Shown here: positions 23,049-31,074 of the stretch, piece after piece
Numbering within the stretch: position 1 is the first letter of the stretch
How the letters are laid out: each line of letters opens with the position of its first letter
Assembly: GCF_006636215.1 (NCBI RefSeq)
Contig: NZ_VIFM01000030.1
Span: forward strand, 1 to 64,000
Direction of reading: 5' to 3'
DNA from: Myxococcus llanfairpwllgwyngyllgogerychwyrndrobwllllantysiliogogogochensis
Lineage (GTDB): Bacteria > Myxococcota > Myxococcia > Myxococcales > Myxococcaceae
DNA length: 64,000 nt
Notes under the pieces: generated by a model
Seen by the model: only the letters and a program-made list of their open reading frames with translations
Told to the model about the DNA's origin: nothing
Database searches by the model: none
Program-made: the position numbers and the translations under genes

Positions 23049-24236
23049 ATGAAGACCGATGCCATGTCTCGCTACGCCGCCCGTCGTTCTGTTCTCACCG
23101 CCGGGTCCACCTCACCAGGAGTCGTCCTCGAAGCCGCGGGGGACTTGTTGAGGAGGGCGACCCGGCTGGGGACAGAAGGTGTGGAGGCCGCCCTTCGCGG
23201 CCTCGGTCGACCGGGGGTGGAGACCTGGCTCCAAGCGCAGAAACCGCAGGCGCTCCAGCCCGTGCTGTTGAGGGCCGCGGAAGAAGCGATGGAAGTGGCG
23301 CTGGATGGAGGGGACGAGGCGGAAGTGTGGCGGGCCTCGGCGCTGGAGGGACTTGCCGCTCGGGACAGGGCCGCCTCCGCCGCATTTGCGCTGGCCGCCT
23401 GGGAGGCCCTCCACGGTTCCTTGGACGGTGAGGCCGCTCGAAATCGAGACCGCTATCTGGAGTCGCTCGGGAGCCTGGATTCGTCGCTTCGTCCCAGAGC
23501 GCGTTGGTTCATTCCCCTCAACCCGCAGCGTCGGCAGGAGTTCGAACTCCTCGACTCGGCGGAGCAGGACAAGGCCTGGTGGTTCGCTTCCCGGGCCGGC
23601 TGCGATGACCTGGTGGCCACCTGGACAGGCGCGCCCCAATCGCCCACTCCCCACATCCAGGGCTGTGCCGAGTGCCGCGCGGACATCGCGGATGCGGCGC
23701 CCGTGGATGCGCCCCCGCGTCGCCATCTCACGCAAGATGACCTCTGGCGCTTCGACATGGGGATGATGTCCTCGGACGAGCGCGAGCGGATGGATGCGCA
23801 CACCGCGCGCTGTGGCGAGTGCGCCCAGGCGGTGCTGGCCTTGGGTGAGGGTGACGACGCGATTGAGGAAGCCCTGGAGATGGAGGAGGGGGACGGGACG
23901 ATGGCCCGCTCCGCGCGCTCCTCTCGCGAGCCGGTGTCGCAGCGCCCCTCCGCGGCGCGCCACCCGGAGCACCGCGAGATTCTGGAAGAGCGCCGGGAGT
24001 TCCGCGTGGTGCTGGTTCGCGAGCGTCAGCGCGTCAAGCTGCTCGTGCAGCCCCTCGCGGGCCGGACGGTGACGGCGGCGGTGTTCCTCAGTCCCGGCCG
24101 TCCCTCGCTCAAGCCCACGTCCGGGCCGGAGGGTCTGGCCTTCGACCTGTCCACGGCGTCTTCCACCGGCGCGCGCTCCGCCCACCTCACGGTGCAGGCT
24201 GGCGGCGAGACGCTGGAGCGCGACTTCGCCTTCTGA
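23049..24236 (+). CDS. Probable anti-sigma factor with zinc-finger-like region
   Basis: A 395-aa soluble protein with AGGAGGA before the ATG. Residues 1-200 are helical with no known domain. CAEC (about 206-209) and then HLTQDDLWRFDMG with HTARCGEC (225-257) match the anti-sigma zf-HC2/ASD pattern, where His and Cys bind zinc and hold the sigma factor. The last 90 residues are beta-rich (EFRVVLVRERQRVKLLVQPLAGRTV). No transmembrane segment is seen, so it may sense a cytoplasmic signal. Coupled to the preceding sigma gene. Confidence 0.7.
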   Translation: MKTDAMSRYAARRSVLTAGSTSPGVVLEAAGDLLRRATRLGTEGVEAALRGLGRPGVETWLQAQKPQALQPVLLRAAEEAMEVALDGGDEAEVWRASALEGLAARDRAASAAFALAAWEALHGSLDGEAARNRDRYLESLGSLDSSLRPRARWFIPLNPQRRQEFELLDSAEQDKAWWFASRAGCDDLVATWTGAPQSPTPHIQGCAECRADIADAAPVDAPPRRHLTQDDLWRFDMGMMSSDERERMDAHTARCGECAQAVLALGEGDDAIEEALEMEEGDGTMARSARSSREPVSQRPSAARHPEHREILEERREFRVVLVRERQRVKLLVQPLAGRTVTAAVFLSPGRPSLKPTSGPEGLAFDLSTASSTGARSAHLTVQAGGETLERDFAF

Positions 24237-24290
24237 CTTCGCGGGACGGGGCCCTCGCGGTGAGCGCGGGGCCCCACTGTTCCCGGGTTG

Positions 24291-25457
24291 CTACTGATTC
24301 GGAGTGCCGGTGCGCTGCGTGTCGAGCGCCTCCCGGCTGAGCACGGGCGGCTGCGGGATGGGGAAGTTGCGAGCCGGCGTGGAGCGGCGGAAGCCGTTGG
24401 CCAGGAAGGCCGTGACGAGCTGGGCCGGCGGAGGCCGGGTGCCCAGCGCCGCGCCGCACACGTCGATCTGGTCCGTGATGCGCGGCCCTTCGTTGACCTG
24501 GTAGCGGTTGCAGGTGCTGTCCACCGCGGCATTCTTGTCCCGCTGCAGCTCGCGCGTCAGCCGGCCCCACTTCATGGTGAGGGTGTCCGGAGAGAGCATG
24601 ATGCTGACGGGCTCTCCGCCCCACGTGCCGTCGATGAGCGTCTTCGAGGTGCCGGCCCGCACCTTCAGGTCGAGCTGACGCTGGCCGAAGGTGCCCGTCA
24701 CCTCGATGCCGTGCTCGTAGATCTCCTCGGAAAGGATGCTCACCCAGACGCCATCCGTGCGCCGGGTGTACGGCTTGTCCGCCGCGACGCGGCCATGGTT
24801 GAACCAGACGTCGCCCACGCGGCCCAGGGGGACCTGGTCGTTCTTCGCCACGGGCGCGACTTCGTCCAGCCCGGCGGGGCCGGTGGAGGCGACCACCGGG
24901 CGCGCGGCGAGCAGATCCGTCACGGGCACCGTGTTGTCCACGATGTCGAAGCGCACGCCGTCCAGCCACGCCTGCCCCGTGCCGCTCATGATGAGGCCGG
25001 CCATGATGGTGGTGGCCTCCTTGGGGACGTCCAGCACCACCTCGTAGCGCTTGCAGCCACGGGTGCCGACCAGCGCGCGCGACTGCATGTTGTCGAAGGC
25101 GAGGGGCTGCTTCGGGTCAGGCCCCTCCACGCGCATCCACAGGCCGGCCCAGCCGTCCACGTCCTGCACGCGCGCGGCGGCGGAGAAGCGCAGTCGCTTG
25201 CCGCGGAAGTCCTGCGCGCCAAAGGCCTGCATGAAGGTGCCGTAGCCCGCCTCGTCGAGCGACAGCGAGCGCAGGTACGCGCTGCGAGCGCCCTCGCAGG
25301 GCGCGCTGTTGTCCACGCCGGCCTCGTAGCGCTTGGGTGCGCTCTCCGTGACGTACCAGCCGACTGGCAGCTTCGGGGCGCCGCCCGACGGCTGCGCCAG
25401 GGCCACCGGAGCGGCCAGGGCGAGCAGCAGGGCGACGAGTTTCTTCCGGAAGTCCAT
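24291..25457 (-). CDS. Secreted protein with carbohydrate-binding-like fold, unknown
   Basis: About 388 aa; the ATG at 25457 is preferred over an earlier GTG because GAGGA precedes it. A signal peptide (KKLVALLLALAAPVALAQ) is followed by a jelly-roll-like domain (YVTESAPKRYEAGVD, FRGKRLRFSAAARVQDVDGWAGLWMRVEG, GQAWLDGVRFDIVD), typical of CBM-like modules found N-terminal in secreted hydrolases. The second half has no recognised family. It is the third gene of a sigma/anti-sigma operon and may be its effector or target. Confidence 0.75.
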   Translation of the reverse strand: MDFRKKLVALLLALAAPVALAQPSGGAPKLPVGWYVTESAPKRYEAGVDNSAPCEGARSAYLRSLSLDEAGYGTFMQAFGAQDFRGKRLRFSAAARVQDVDGWAGLWMRVEGPDPKQPLAFDNMQSRALVGTRGCKRYEVVLDVPKEATTIMAGLIMSGTGQAWLDGVRFDIVDNTVPVTDLLAARPVVASTGPAGLDEVAPVAKNDQVPLGRVGDVWFNHGRVAADKPYTRRTDGVWVSILSEEIYEHGIEVTGTFGQRQLDLKVRAGTSKTLIDGTWGGEPVSIMLSPDTLTMKWGRLTRELQRDKNAAVDSTCNRYQVNEGPRITDQIDVCGAALGTRPPPAQLVTAFLANGFRRSTPARNFPIPQPPVLSREALDTQRTGTPNQ

Positions 25458-25468
25458 GGCGGGAGTCC

Positions 25469-26026
25469 TCACAGCGACACGGGCTGGCGCGCGCTCAGCG
25501 CGCCTTCGGGGAGGCCGGTGTGGGCCTCGTAGCGGGGGACCTCGGCGGTGCCCCCGGGATTCATGACCAGCAGGCCGCGCTCGGCGGCCTTGCGCGTGCA
25601 GAAGTCCTGCGTGGCCAGGTCCGGACAGGCGACGACGTTCGTCTTCGTCGGGGAGTCGCCGTCATCCAGGTCCACCGCCACCATGGGCGGCCGTGAATCC
25701 AGGCTGTCGGGCAGCGACGGATGGGGCGCCTTGTCGCCGGTCAGCAGCACCAGCGCGAGCGAGGCGGCGGCCGCCAGGGCCGCGATGGCCGCGCCCGTCA
25801 CCGCGCGTCGCGCGTGCCACGCGGCGGGACGGATGACGCGCTCTTCCTGGGGGAAGGTGCTGGCCGCCTCGGTGAGCTGCTCGGACAGGAGGGCCTCTTC
25901 CTGCAGCAGCACGGCGCAAGGCTCACACTCCAACGTGTGGGCCTCCAACGCCGCCGCCTTCTCCGGGGCCAACGCGCCCAGGATGTATTGCTCCGCGGAG
26001 TCGCGGGTCAGGTGGGGCTTAAGCAT
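25469..26026 (-). CDS. Transmembrane anti-sigma factor
   Basis: A 185-aa protein from the ATG at 26026, overlapping the sigma gene stop (26019) by 8 bases, the usual coupling. The N-terminal anti-sigma domain reads HLTRDSAEQYILGALAPEKAAALEAHTLECEPCAVLLQEE (His plus C-E-P-C zinc ligands). One transmembrane helix (AVTGAAIAALAAAASLALVLL, about residues 90-110) and an extracytoplasmic tail follow. It should hold the preceding ECF sigma factor at the membrane. Confidence 0.88.
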   Translation of the reverse strand: MLKPHLTRDSAEQYILGALAPEKAAALEAHTLECEPCAVLLQEEALLSEQLTEAASTFPQEERVIRPAAWHARRAVTGAAIAALAAAASLALVLLTGDKAPHPSLPDSLDSRPPMVAVDLDDGDSPTKTNVVACPDLATQDFCTRKAAERGLLVMNPGGTAEVPRYEAHTGLPEGALSARQPVSL

Positions 26027-26783
26027 GGGTCTCCTCCTCGAGCGCGGTCCGCAGCTTCTTTCGGACCTCGCACAGGATCTGCCGCACGCGCTGGACGGAG
26101 AGACCGACCTTCGCGGCGACTTCGGCATGGGGAAGCTCCTGGCCGTCACAGGCCAGGAGAAACACGCTCCGCGCGCTCGGCGACACCTGGGCGAGCGCGG
26201 CATGGGCGCGGGACAGCTGCTCTTCGGAAAGCAGGCGACGCTCGGCGGACACGGAGGGGTCCACCGGATGCTGGCGCTCGGGCAATTCCTCCACCGCCCC
26301 GGAGATGGACTCTCGCCGGACGCGGCGGGCATCGTCCGCGGCCAGGAAGGCCGCCTGGGTGAGGGCGAGGTTGGGCAGGCGCAGCTCCGTCAGCAGCCCT
26401 CGCTGCTGTTGTTGGATGAGCCGGGCCCACGTCTCCTGGGCCAGCTCGTGCGCCCGGTCCACCCGGACGCCTCGGGCCAGGAGCGATACCACGACGCGGC
26501 GGTGGTGGCGCGCAACCAGTGCGTCCCACGCGCCCCTGTCCCCGGCGAGGGCCTTGCGCGACAGGGACTCCTCGTCCGTCCCGCGCGACGCCTCCATCGG
26601 CTCCTCGGCTTCCCTCGGTAGTCGAACCGTCGTCATCCGCAGGCCCTGCACGGCTGCACTCATGCCGTCTTCCCGTCGCTCTGAAGCGTCTCCGGGACGT
26701 GGCCGCTCCCCGGTGCCCGGGTAACGTGTGTCCGAGGCGGACATATCGTCGGATGCCGGGAGGGTGTGCGGAGGGGTAGTCAA
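26019..26783 (-). CDS. ECF RNA polymerase sigma factor
   Basis: Up to 254 aa; the exact start is uncertain (ATGs at 26783, 26744 and 26663 are in frame, and the conserved part begins near SLSRKALAGDRGAWDALVARHHR). Region 2: RVVVSLLARGVRVDRAHELAQETWARL. Region 4: SEEQLSRAHAALAQVSPSARSVFLLACDGQELPHAEVAAKVGLSVQRVRQILCEVRKKL with a clear helix-turn-helix. It follows the thioesterase gene with at most a few bases spare if the first ATG is used and overlaps its anti-sigma gene. Confidence 0.88.
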   Translation of the reverse strand: MTTPPHTLPASDDMSASDTRYPGTGERPRPGDASERREDGMSAAVQGLRMTTVRLPREAEEPMEASRGTDEESLSRKALAGDRGAWDALVARHHRRVVVSLLARGVRVDRAHELAQETWARLIQQQQRGLLTELRLPNLALTQAAFLAADDARRVRRESISGAVEELPERQHPVDPSVSAERRLLSEEQLSRAHAALAQVSPSARSVFLLACDGQELPHAEVAAKVGLSVQRVRQILCEVRKKLRTALEEETHA

Positions 26784-26786
26784 GGG

Positions 26787-27272
26787 TCAGTTGATGGCGG
26801 GGCTTTCCCCTGAGGACCAGGGGAGGTTGGAGAGGCGGACGACGCCCTGGCACCGCCCACACATCCGCCCCTGTTCGTCGTACACCCGGGCGGTGGCGAA
26901 GAGGAGGGTGAGGCCCTGGCTGTCGATTTCGGCCTCCACGCGAATGTGGTCGCCGGTGACGGGCCGCTCGAAGCTCATGGAGAGCTGCACGGTGGCGCAG
27001 CGGCGGCTGGGGTCCACCAGCGCGCCACAGGTACCGATGGCCAGGTCGAAGAGCGCGGCGAGGATGCCGCCGTTGACGGCGGCGGCGCTGCCCACGCCCC
27101 CTCGGTGCTCTGGCCGCAGCTCGGGTAGGGAGACGACGACCTTGCGGCCTTCGGGGAAGGACACGACGGCGCCGAAGTGACGCATCGTCAGGCTCTGGTT
27201 GAAGAGCTCTGCGTAGCGGTCCAGCGCGGCCTGGGTGGGCCGCGACGGAGGACCTGAGGGGGAGTCGGACAT
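26787..27272 (-). CDS. PaaI-family hotdog thioesterase
   Basis: A 161-aa protein (ATG at 27272). The hotdog core is seen in MRHFGAVVSFPEGRKVVVSLPELRPEHRGGVGSAAAVNGGILAALFDLAIGTCGAL, with the conserved H-x-G/N-G-G helix start, and later RCATVQLSMSFERPVTGD. Family members hydrolyse aryl- or acyl-CoA thioesters. The usual HGG is RGG here followed by VNGG, so activity is likely but the substrate is unknown. Upstream gene of the sigma/anti-sigma unit; divergent from the helicase gene. Confidence 0.85.
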   Translation of the reverse strand: MSDSPSGPPSRPTQAALDRYAELFNQSLTMRHFGAVVSFPEGRKVVVSLPELRPEHRGGVGSAAAVNGGILAALFDLAIGTCGALVDPSRRCATVQLSMSFERPVTGDHIRVEAEIDSQGLTLLFATARVYDEQGRMCGRCQGVVRLSNLPWSSGESPAIN

Positions 27273-27386
27273 GGTGTTTCGCCCTTTATACCCGAGGGCG
27301 AAAAGCCAGGGGACCGGCCGGGCGTCCGGGGGTGGTGGAAGGCCGCCCACCGGACGGAGAAAGACGTTAGAAGCACAGGCCCCCTC

Positions 27387-29708
27387 TTGAGTCCCACCGT
27401 GAACGCCCACGAATCCGCCCTCCTCGAAGACCTGAACCCTCCCCAGCGCGAGGCCGTGCTCCACCAGACGGGCCCGCTCCTCGTCCTGTCGGGCGCCGGC
27501 AGTGGCAAGACGCGCGTCATCACCCGCCGGGTGGCGCACCTGGTGAAGGTTCAAGAGGTCTTCCCGTGGCGCATCCTCGCCGTCACCTTCACCAACAAGG
27601 CGGCGCGGGAGATGCGCGAGCGCCTGGTGCAGTTGCTGGGGCGTCAGGCGAACGACCTGGTGGTGAGCACGTTCCACTCGGCCGCGGCGATGATTCTGCG
27701 GCGCGAGGCGGAGCACGTGGGGCTCACCCGCTCGTTCGTCATCTACGACGATGGGGATCAGCTCAACGTCGTGAAGCGGGCCATGCGGGAGGCGGGGCTG
27801 GAGCAGTCCATGCAACCGCGCGAAATCCTGAGCCGCATCGACCAGGAGAAGAACGCGGCCCGGCTGCCCGAGGACATGGAGGTGGCGCCCGGTGACGAGC
27901 GCGGCCAGCTGGTCCACAAGGTGTACCGCGCCTATCAGGACCGCCTGCGCGCGGCCAACGCCGTGGACTTCGGAGACCTGCTGCTCCTGTTGGTGACGCT
28001 GTTCCGCAAGCGGCCGGAGGTGCTGGAGAACTACCGGCGCCGCTTCCACCACGTGCTGGTGGACGAGTTCCAGGACACCAACCCCGTGCAGTACGCGCTC
28101 CTTCAGCAGTTGGCGCCGCCGCCGTCGGCGAACCTGGTGGTGGTGGGGGACGACGACCAGTCCATCTACCGCTGGCGCGGCGCGGACGTGGACAACATCC
28201 TCAACTTCCCCCGCGAGTACCCGGGCGCGAAGGTGGTGAAGCTGGAGCAGAACTACCGCTCGGACCGGAACATCCTGGACGCGGCCTACGAGGTCATCCG
28301 GAAGAACACGCGACGGATGGAGAAGAAGCTGTGGTCCGACCGGCCCGCGGGCCAGACGCTCCAGCTCATGCTCAACCGCGACGAGCGGATGGAAGCGCAG
28401 GAAGTCGCTCGCCAGATTCTGGCGCTCCAGCGCGAGGGCTTCATCAAGTACTCCAGCATGGCGGTCTTCTACCGCGTCAATGCGCAGAGCCGCGTGCTCG
28501 AAGAGGGACTGCGCCTGGCGCGCGTGCCGTACACGCTGGTGAGCGGACGCAGCTTTTATGACCGCGCGGAAGTGCGGGACGCCTCCGCGTATCTGCGGTT
28601 GATGGTGAACCCGCGCTCGGACGCGGACCTGCTGCGCATCATCAACACCCCGGCGCGCGGAATCGGTGACACCACGGTCGAACGGGTGACGGACCACGCC
28701 AACACCCAGGGCCAGAGCCTCTTCGAGGTCCTCGCCGAGCCGGAGCGCATCCCCGCGCTGAACTCCACGGCGGTGAAGCGGTTGCGCACGTTCCACGCGC
28801 TGCTGAAGTCGCTGAACGTCTATGCGCAGGGAACCACGGACGCGGCGAGCGCCGTGGACGAGATGCTGCGCGAGACGAAGCTGGTGGAGACGCTCGTCGC
28901 GGAGGGCAGCGACGAGGCGACGACGCGCGCGGAGAACCTTCGCGAGTTCCTGGGCGCCGCGCAGGAGTTCGACCTGAACCGCGCGGCTGCCGCCGTGGCC
29001 GCCGCGGCCCATCCTCCTCCAGAGGTTCCGCCCGAGGTGGATGCCGCGCCCCTGTCGGCGGACACTCCGCCGCTCCAGGCGTTCCTCGAGCAGATTTCGC
29101 TGGTGGGTGACGCGGACGCGGAGGTCGGCGAGGGCCGGGTGGCGCTGATGACGCTGCACGCTGCCAAGGGGCTGGAGTTCGACGCGGTGTTCCTCACGGG
29201 ACTGGAAGACGGCGTCTTCCCGCACTCACGCGCGCTGAAGGGCGAGGACCCGGACAACGGGGAGGAGATGGCCGAGGAGCGGCGCCTCTGCTACGTGGGC
29301 TTCACCCGTGCGCGCAAGCGGCTCTTCGTGAGCCTGGCGCAGTGCCGCTCGCTGTTCGGTGAGTTGCGCTACAACCCGCCCAGCCGCTTCCTGCGAGACG
29401 TGCCGCCCAAGTTGTTCGGCATCAGCGAGCAGGATGTGCCAGAGCCGCCTCGGCCCGCTCCCGTGGCCCCGCGCAAGCGGAGCTGGGACGAGGACGACGG
29501 GCCGCGCATCGACCGTTCCTATTCGCAGGCGTCGGACATGGACGCGGTGAGCGGAGACGTGCGCGGCATGCGCGTGCGACACGAGCAGTTCGGCGTGGGC
29601 CGCATCGTCGCCACGGATGGCTCGGGGCCGAACGCCAAGGTGACGGTGGAGTTCGGTGGCGCCGTGGGGCTCAAGCGCGTCATCGCCCGCTTCCTGATGC
29701 CAGGCTAG
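27387..29708 (+). CDS. UvrD/PcrA-type superfamily 1 DNA helicase
   Basis: A 773-aa helicase. TTG at 27387 or GTG at 27399 may be the start. Motifs: Q-motif LNPPQREAVLH, I GAGSGKTRVITRR, Ia TFTNKAAREM, II VDEFQDTN, III VVGDDDQSIYRWRGA, IV LEQNYRS, V LMTLHAAKGLEFDAVFLTGLEDGVFPH, VI EERRLCYVGFTRARKRL. The last 55 residues (RVRHEQFGVGRIVATDG) form the small PcrA-type C-terminal domain that binds RNA polymerase. 3'-5' unwinding in repair and conflict resolution. Interestingly followed 22 bases later by a Y RNA on the other strand. Confidence 0.95.
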   Translation: MSPTVNAHESALLEDLNPPQREAVLHQTGPLLVLSGAGSGKTRVITRRVAHLVKVQEVFPWRILAVTFTNKAAREMRERLVQLLGRQANDLVVSTFHSAAAMILRREAEHVGLTRSFVIYDDGDQLNVVKRAMREAGLEQSMQPREILSRIDQEKNAARLPEDMEVAPGDERGQLVHKVYRAYQDRLRAANAVDFGDLLLLLVTLFRKRPEVLENYRRRFHHVLVDEFQDTNPVQYALLQQLAPPPSANLVVVGDDDQSIYRWRGADVDNILNFPREYPGAKVVKLEQNYRSDRNILDAAYEVIRKNTRRMEKKLWSDRPAGQTLQLMLNRDERMEAQEVARQILALQREGFIKYSSMAVFYRVNAQSRVLEEGLRLARVPYTLVSGRSFYDRAEVRDASAYLRLMVNPRSDADLLRIINTPARGIGDTTVERVTDHANTQGQSLFEVLAEPERIPALNSTAVKRLRTFHALLKSLNVYAQGTTDAASAVDEMLRETKLVETLVAEGSDEATTRAENLREFLGAAQEFDLNRAAAAVAAAAHPPPEVPPEVDAAPLSADTPPLQAFLEQISLVGDADAEVGEGRVALMTLHAAKGLEFDAVFLTGLEDGVFPHSRALKGEDPDNGEEMAEERRLCYVGFTRARKRLFVSLAQCRSLFGELRYNPPSRFLRDVPPKLFGISEQDVPEPPRPAPVAPRKRSWDEDDGPRIDRSYSQASDMDAVSGDVRGMRVRHEQFGVGRIVATDGSGPNAKVTVEFGGAVGLKRVIARFLMPG

Positions 29709-29730
29709 CGAGGGACGCGCGGGGTTTCTT

Positions 29731-29878
29731 CCGCGCCCGAGTGAGGAAGCCGTGAGGATGAACCGCCAGATGGAAATCTGGTGCCTTTGACCGCTTGGCT
29801 ATCCCTCCTGTGACGGAGGGAGCTGGATTCGAACCAGCGAAGTCCGAGAGCGTGTAGGGCCTCTTCTGCCGGGCGCGG
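29731..29878 (-). ncRNA. YrlA-type Y RNA (permuted tRNA mimic), copy 3
   Basis: Terminal stem CCGCGCCCG (29878-29870) pairs with 29739-29731. The GCA/ACT internal loop and a second stem (29866-29860 with 29749-29743, one mismatch) follow, then the conserved CCCTACACG bulge as in copy 2. tRNA-like part: T-arm 29838-29822 (loop TTCGAAT), perfect 7-bp acceptor stem TCCCTCC/GGAGGGA closed by GTCACA, TA, D-arm GCC/GGC with an 11-base class II-like loop, and anticodon arm 29781-29766 with a 6-base loop TTTCCA. This is the best preserved tRNA shape of the three. It stands alone between convergent uvrD and the PQQ-repeat lipoprotein gene. Confidence 0.85.
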
Positions 29879-29929
29879 GAAGAGGACGCCTGTCCACGGG
29901 GCCGCCTGACAACGTCGCGTCGGGAAGCT

Positions 29930-31039
29930 TCACGGCCGGCGCTCAGGCTCCGGTGGGCGCAGCTTCCACGACAGCACCCGCCCGTCCTGACCGAGCACGA
30001 AGACCTGCTCACCCAGGACCACTGGCCGCGAGCGCAGCGCGGTGTCCGTGCGGAGGGAGAACGCGCGCTCCCACGTGGGTTGCTTCAAGGCCAGGAGCCG
30101 TCCCTGTCTTCCGTGGGTGGGCACCAGCAGCACGTCGCCAGGGGCCTCCGCTACGTGGGTGGTGAGCACATCCGGCAGTCCCACCCGCGCCACTTCCTTC
30201 CCGTCCTCGGGCGACAGCCCCACCAGCACCGGTGCATCCTCTACGCGCGCCCCCACCCACAGCAGGCCCAGGGCCAGGGAGGGAGGGCTGGTGAGGTCCT
30301 TCGCGGGGCTCTGCTCCCACAGCGGCGCGCCGTCCTGGGTCCGCAAGGCCGAGACGCGCTTGTCTCGCGTGCTGGCGAAGAGGGTCTCCCCCCTGACTTC
30401 CAGTCCCAGGATGCCCCGGACCTCCTGCCGCCAGACCCGGGCTCCATCCGCCGTGGACAGGGCCACCAGCCCCACGTCGCCGAGCGCCACCACGAGCCGC
30501 CCGTCCACGAGAACGGGGGAGGGGAGCCCGCGACCGGCGTCCAGGTGGGCCTCATCGGGCTTGGGGGCGGGGGTCTTCCACCGGACCTTCCCGGTGTCCA
30601 CCGCGAGGGAACGCACCGCGCCATCCGGGGCCACCACATAGACCGACGCCCCGTCAGGGGCGGGGACCAGGGGGGTGAGGACCGGGGGCTCGCCGGTGAG
30701 GCGCCAGCGCTCCGCCCCGTCCGCGAGCGCCAGACGCACCAGGTCTCCAGCGACCGTTCCGACGATGACGCTGTCTCCGGCCACGACGGGCCGCGTCGCC
30801 ACTTCCCGCCCGAGCGCCACCCTCCAGACCAGCGCCCCCGTCCTGTCCAACCGCACCACGGCGCCGGCCTCGTTCCCGGTGAGGACCCCGTCCGGAAGGG
30901 GCGTCAGCCCGGCGCGGGAGGATGCATCCGTCGAGTACCGGAAGACCGTTTCCGCGGGCTCCCGGCACCCCATGGCCGTCACCAGTGTCAGGGTGAGGGC
31001 GAGGGCGAGGTGCCTGCATGGACACGCGCGGGGCGACAT
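29930..31039 (-). CDS. PQQ-repeat (BamB-like) beta-propeller lipoprotein
   Basis: A 369-aa lipoprotein: signal LALALTLTLVTAMGC, lipobox Cys about residue 25. The rest is a run of PQQ/WD-like blades, each with a W or alternating V pattern (GALVWRVALGREVATRPVVAGDSVIVGTVAGDLVRL, GARVWRQEVRGILGLEVRGETLF, GAPLWEQSPAKDLTSPPSLA). Fold and lipidation resemble BamB, the outer membrane assembly scaffold, but many myxobacterial paralogues exist, so the role is unassigned. Its start is only 35 bases from that of divergent add, so the promoters overlap. Confidence 0.85.
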   Translation of the reverse strand: MSPRACPCRHLALALTLTLVTAMGCREPAETVFRYSTDASSRAGLTPLPDGVLTGNEAGAVVRLDRTGALVWRVALGREVATRPVVAGDSVIVGTVAGDLVRLALADGAERWRLTGEPPVLTPLVPAPDGASVYVVAPDGAVRSLAVDTGKVRWKTPAPKPDEAHLDAGRGLPSPVLVDGRLVVALGDVGLVALSTADGARVWRQEVRGILGLEVRGETLFASTRDKRVSALRTQDGAPLWEQSPAKDLTSPPSLALGLLWVGARVEDAPVLVGLSPEDGKEVARVGLPDVLTTHVAEAPGDVLLVPTHGRQGRLLALKQPTWERAFSLRTDTALRSRPVVLGEQVFVLGQDGRVLSWKLRPPEPERRP

Positions 31040-31074
31040 GGTTTGGAGGATGGCGTAAGGAAGGAAATTCGACC

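Noticed and set aside
27387-27470. uvrD start at an upstream ATG
   Set aside because: No in-frame ATG with a Shine-Dalgarno lies upstream; the TTG/GTG pair directly before the conserved LNPPQREAV motif is more plausible.
29731-29878. Ordinary tRNA gene
   Set aside because: The T-arm lies upstream of the acceptor and D-arm on the same strand and the acceptor is closed by six bases, so no linear tRNA can be drawn.
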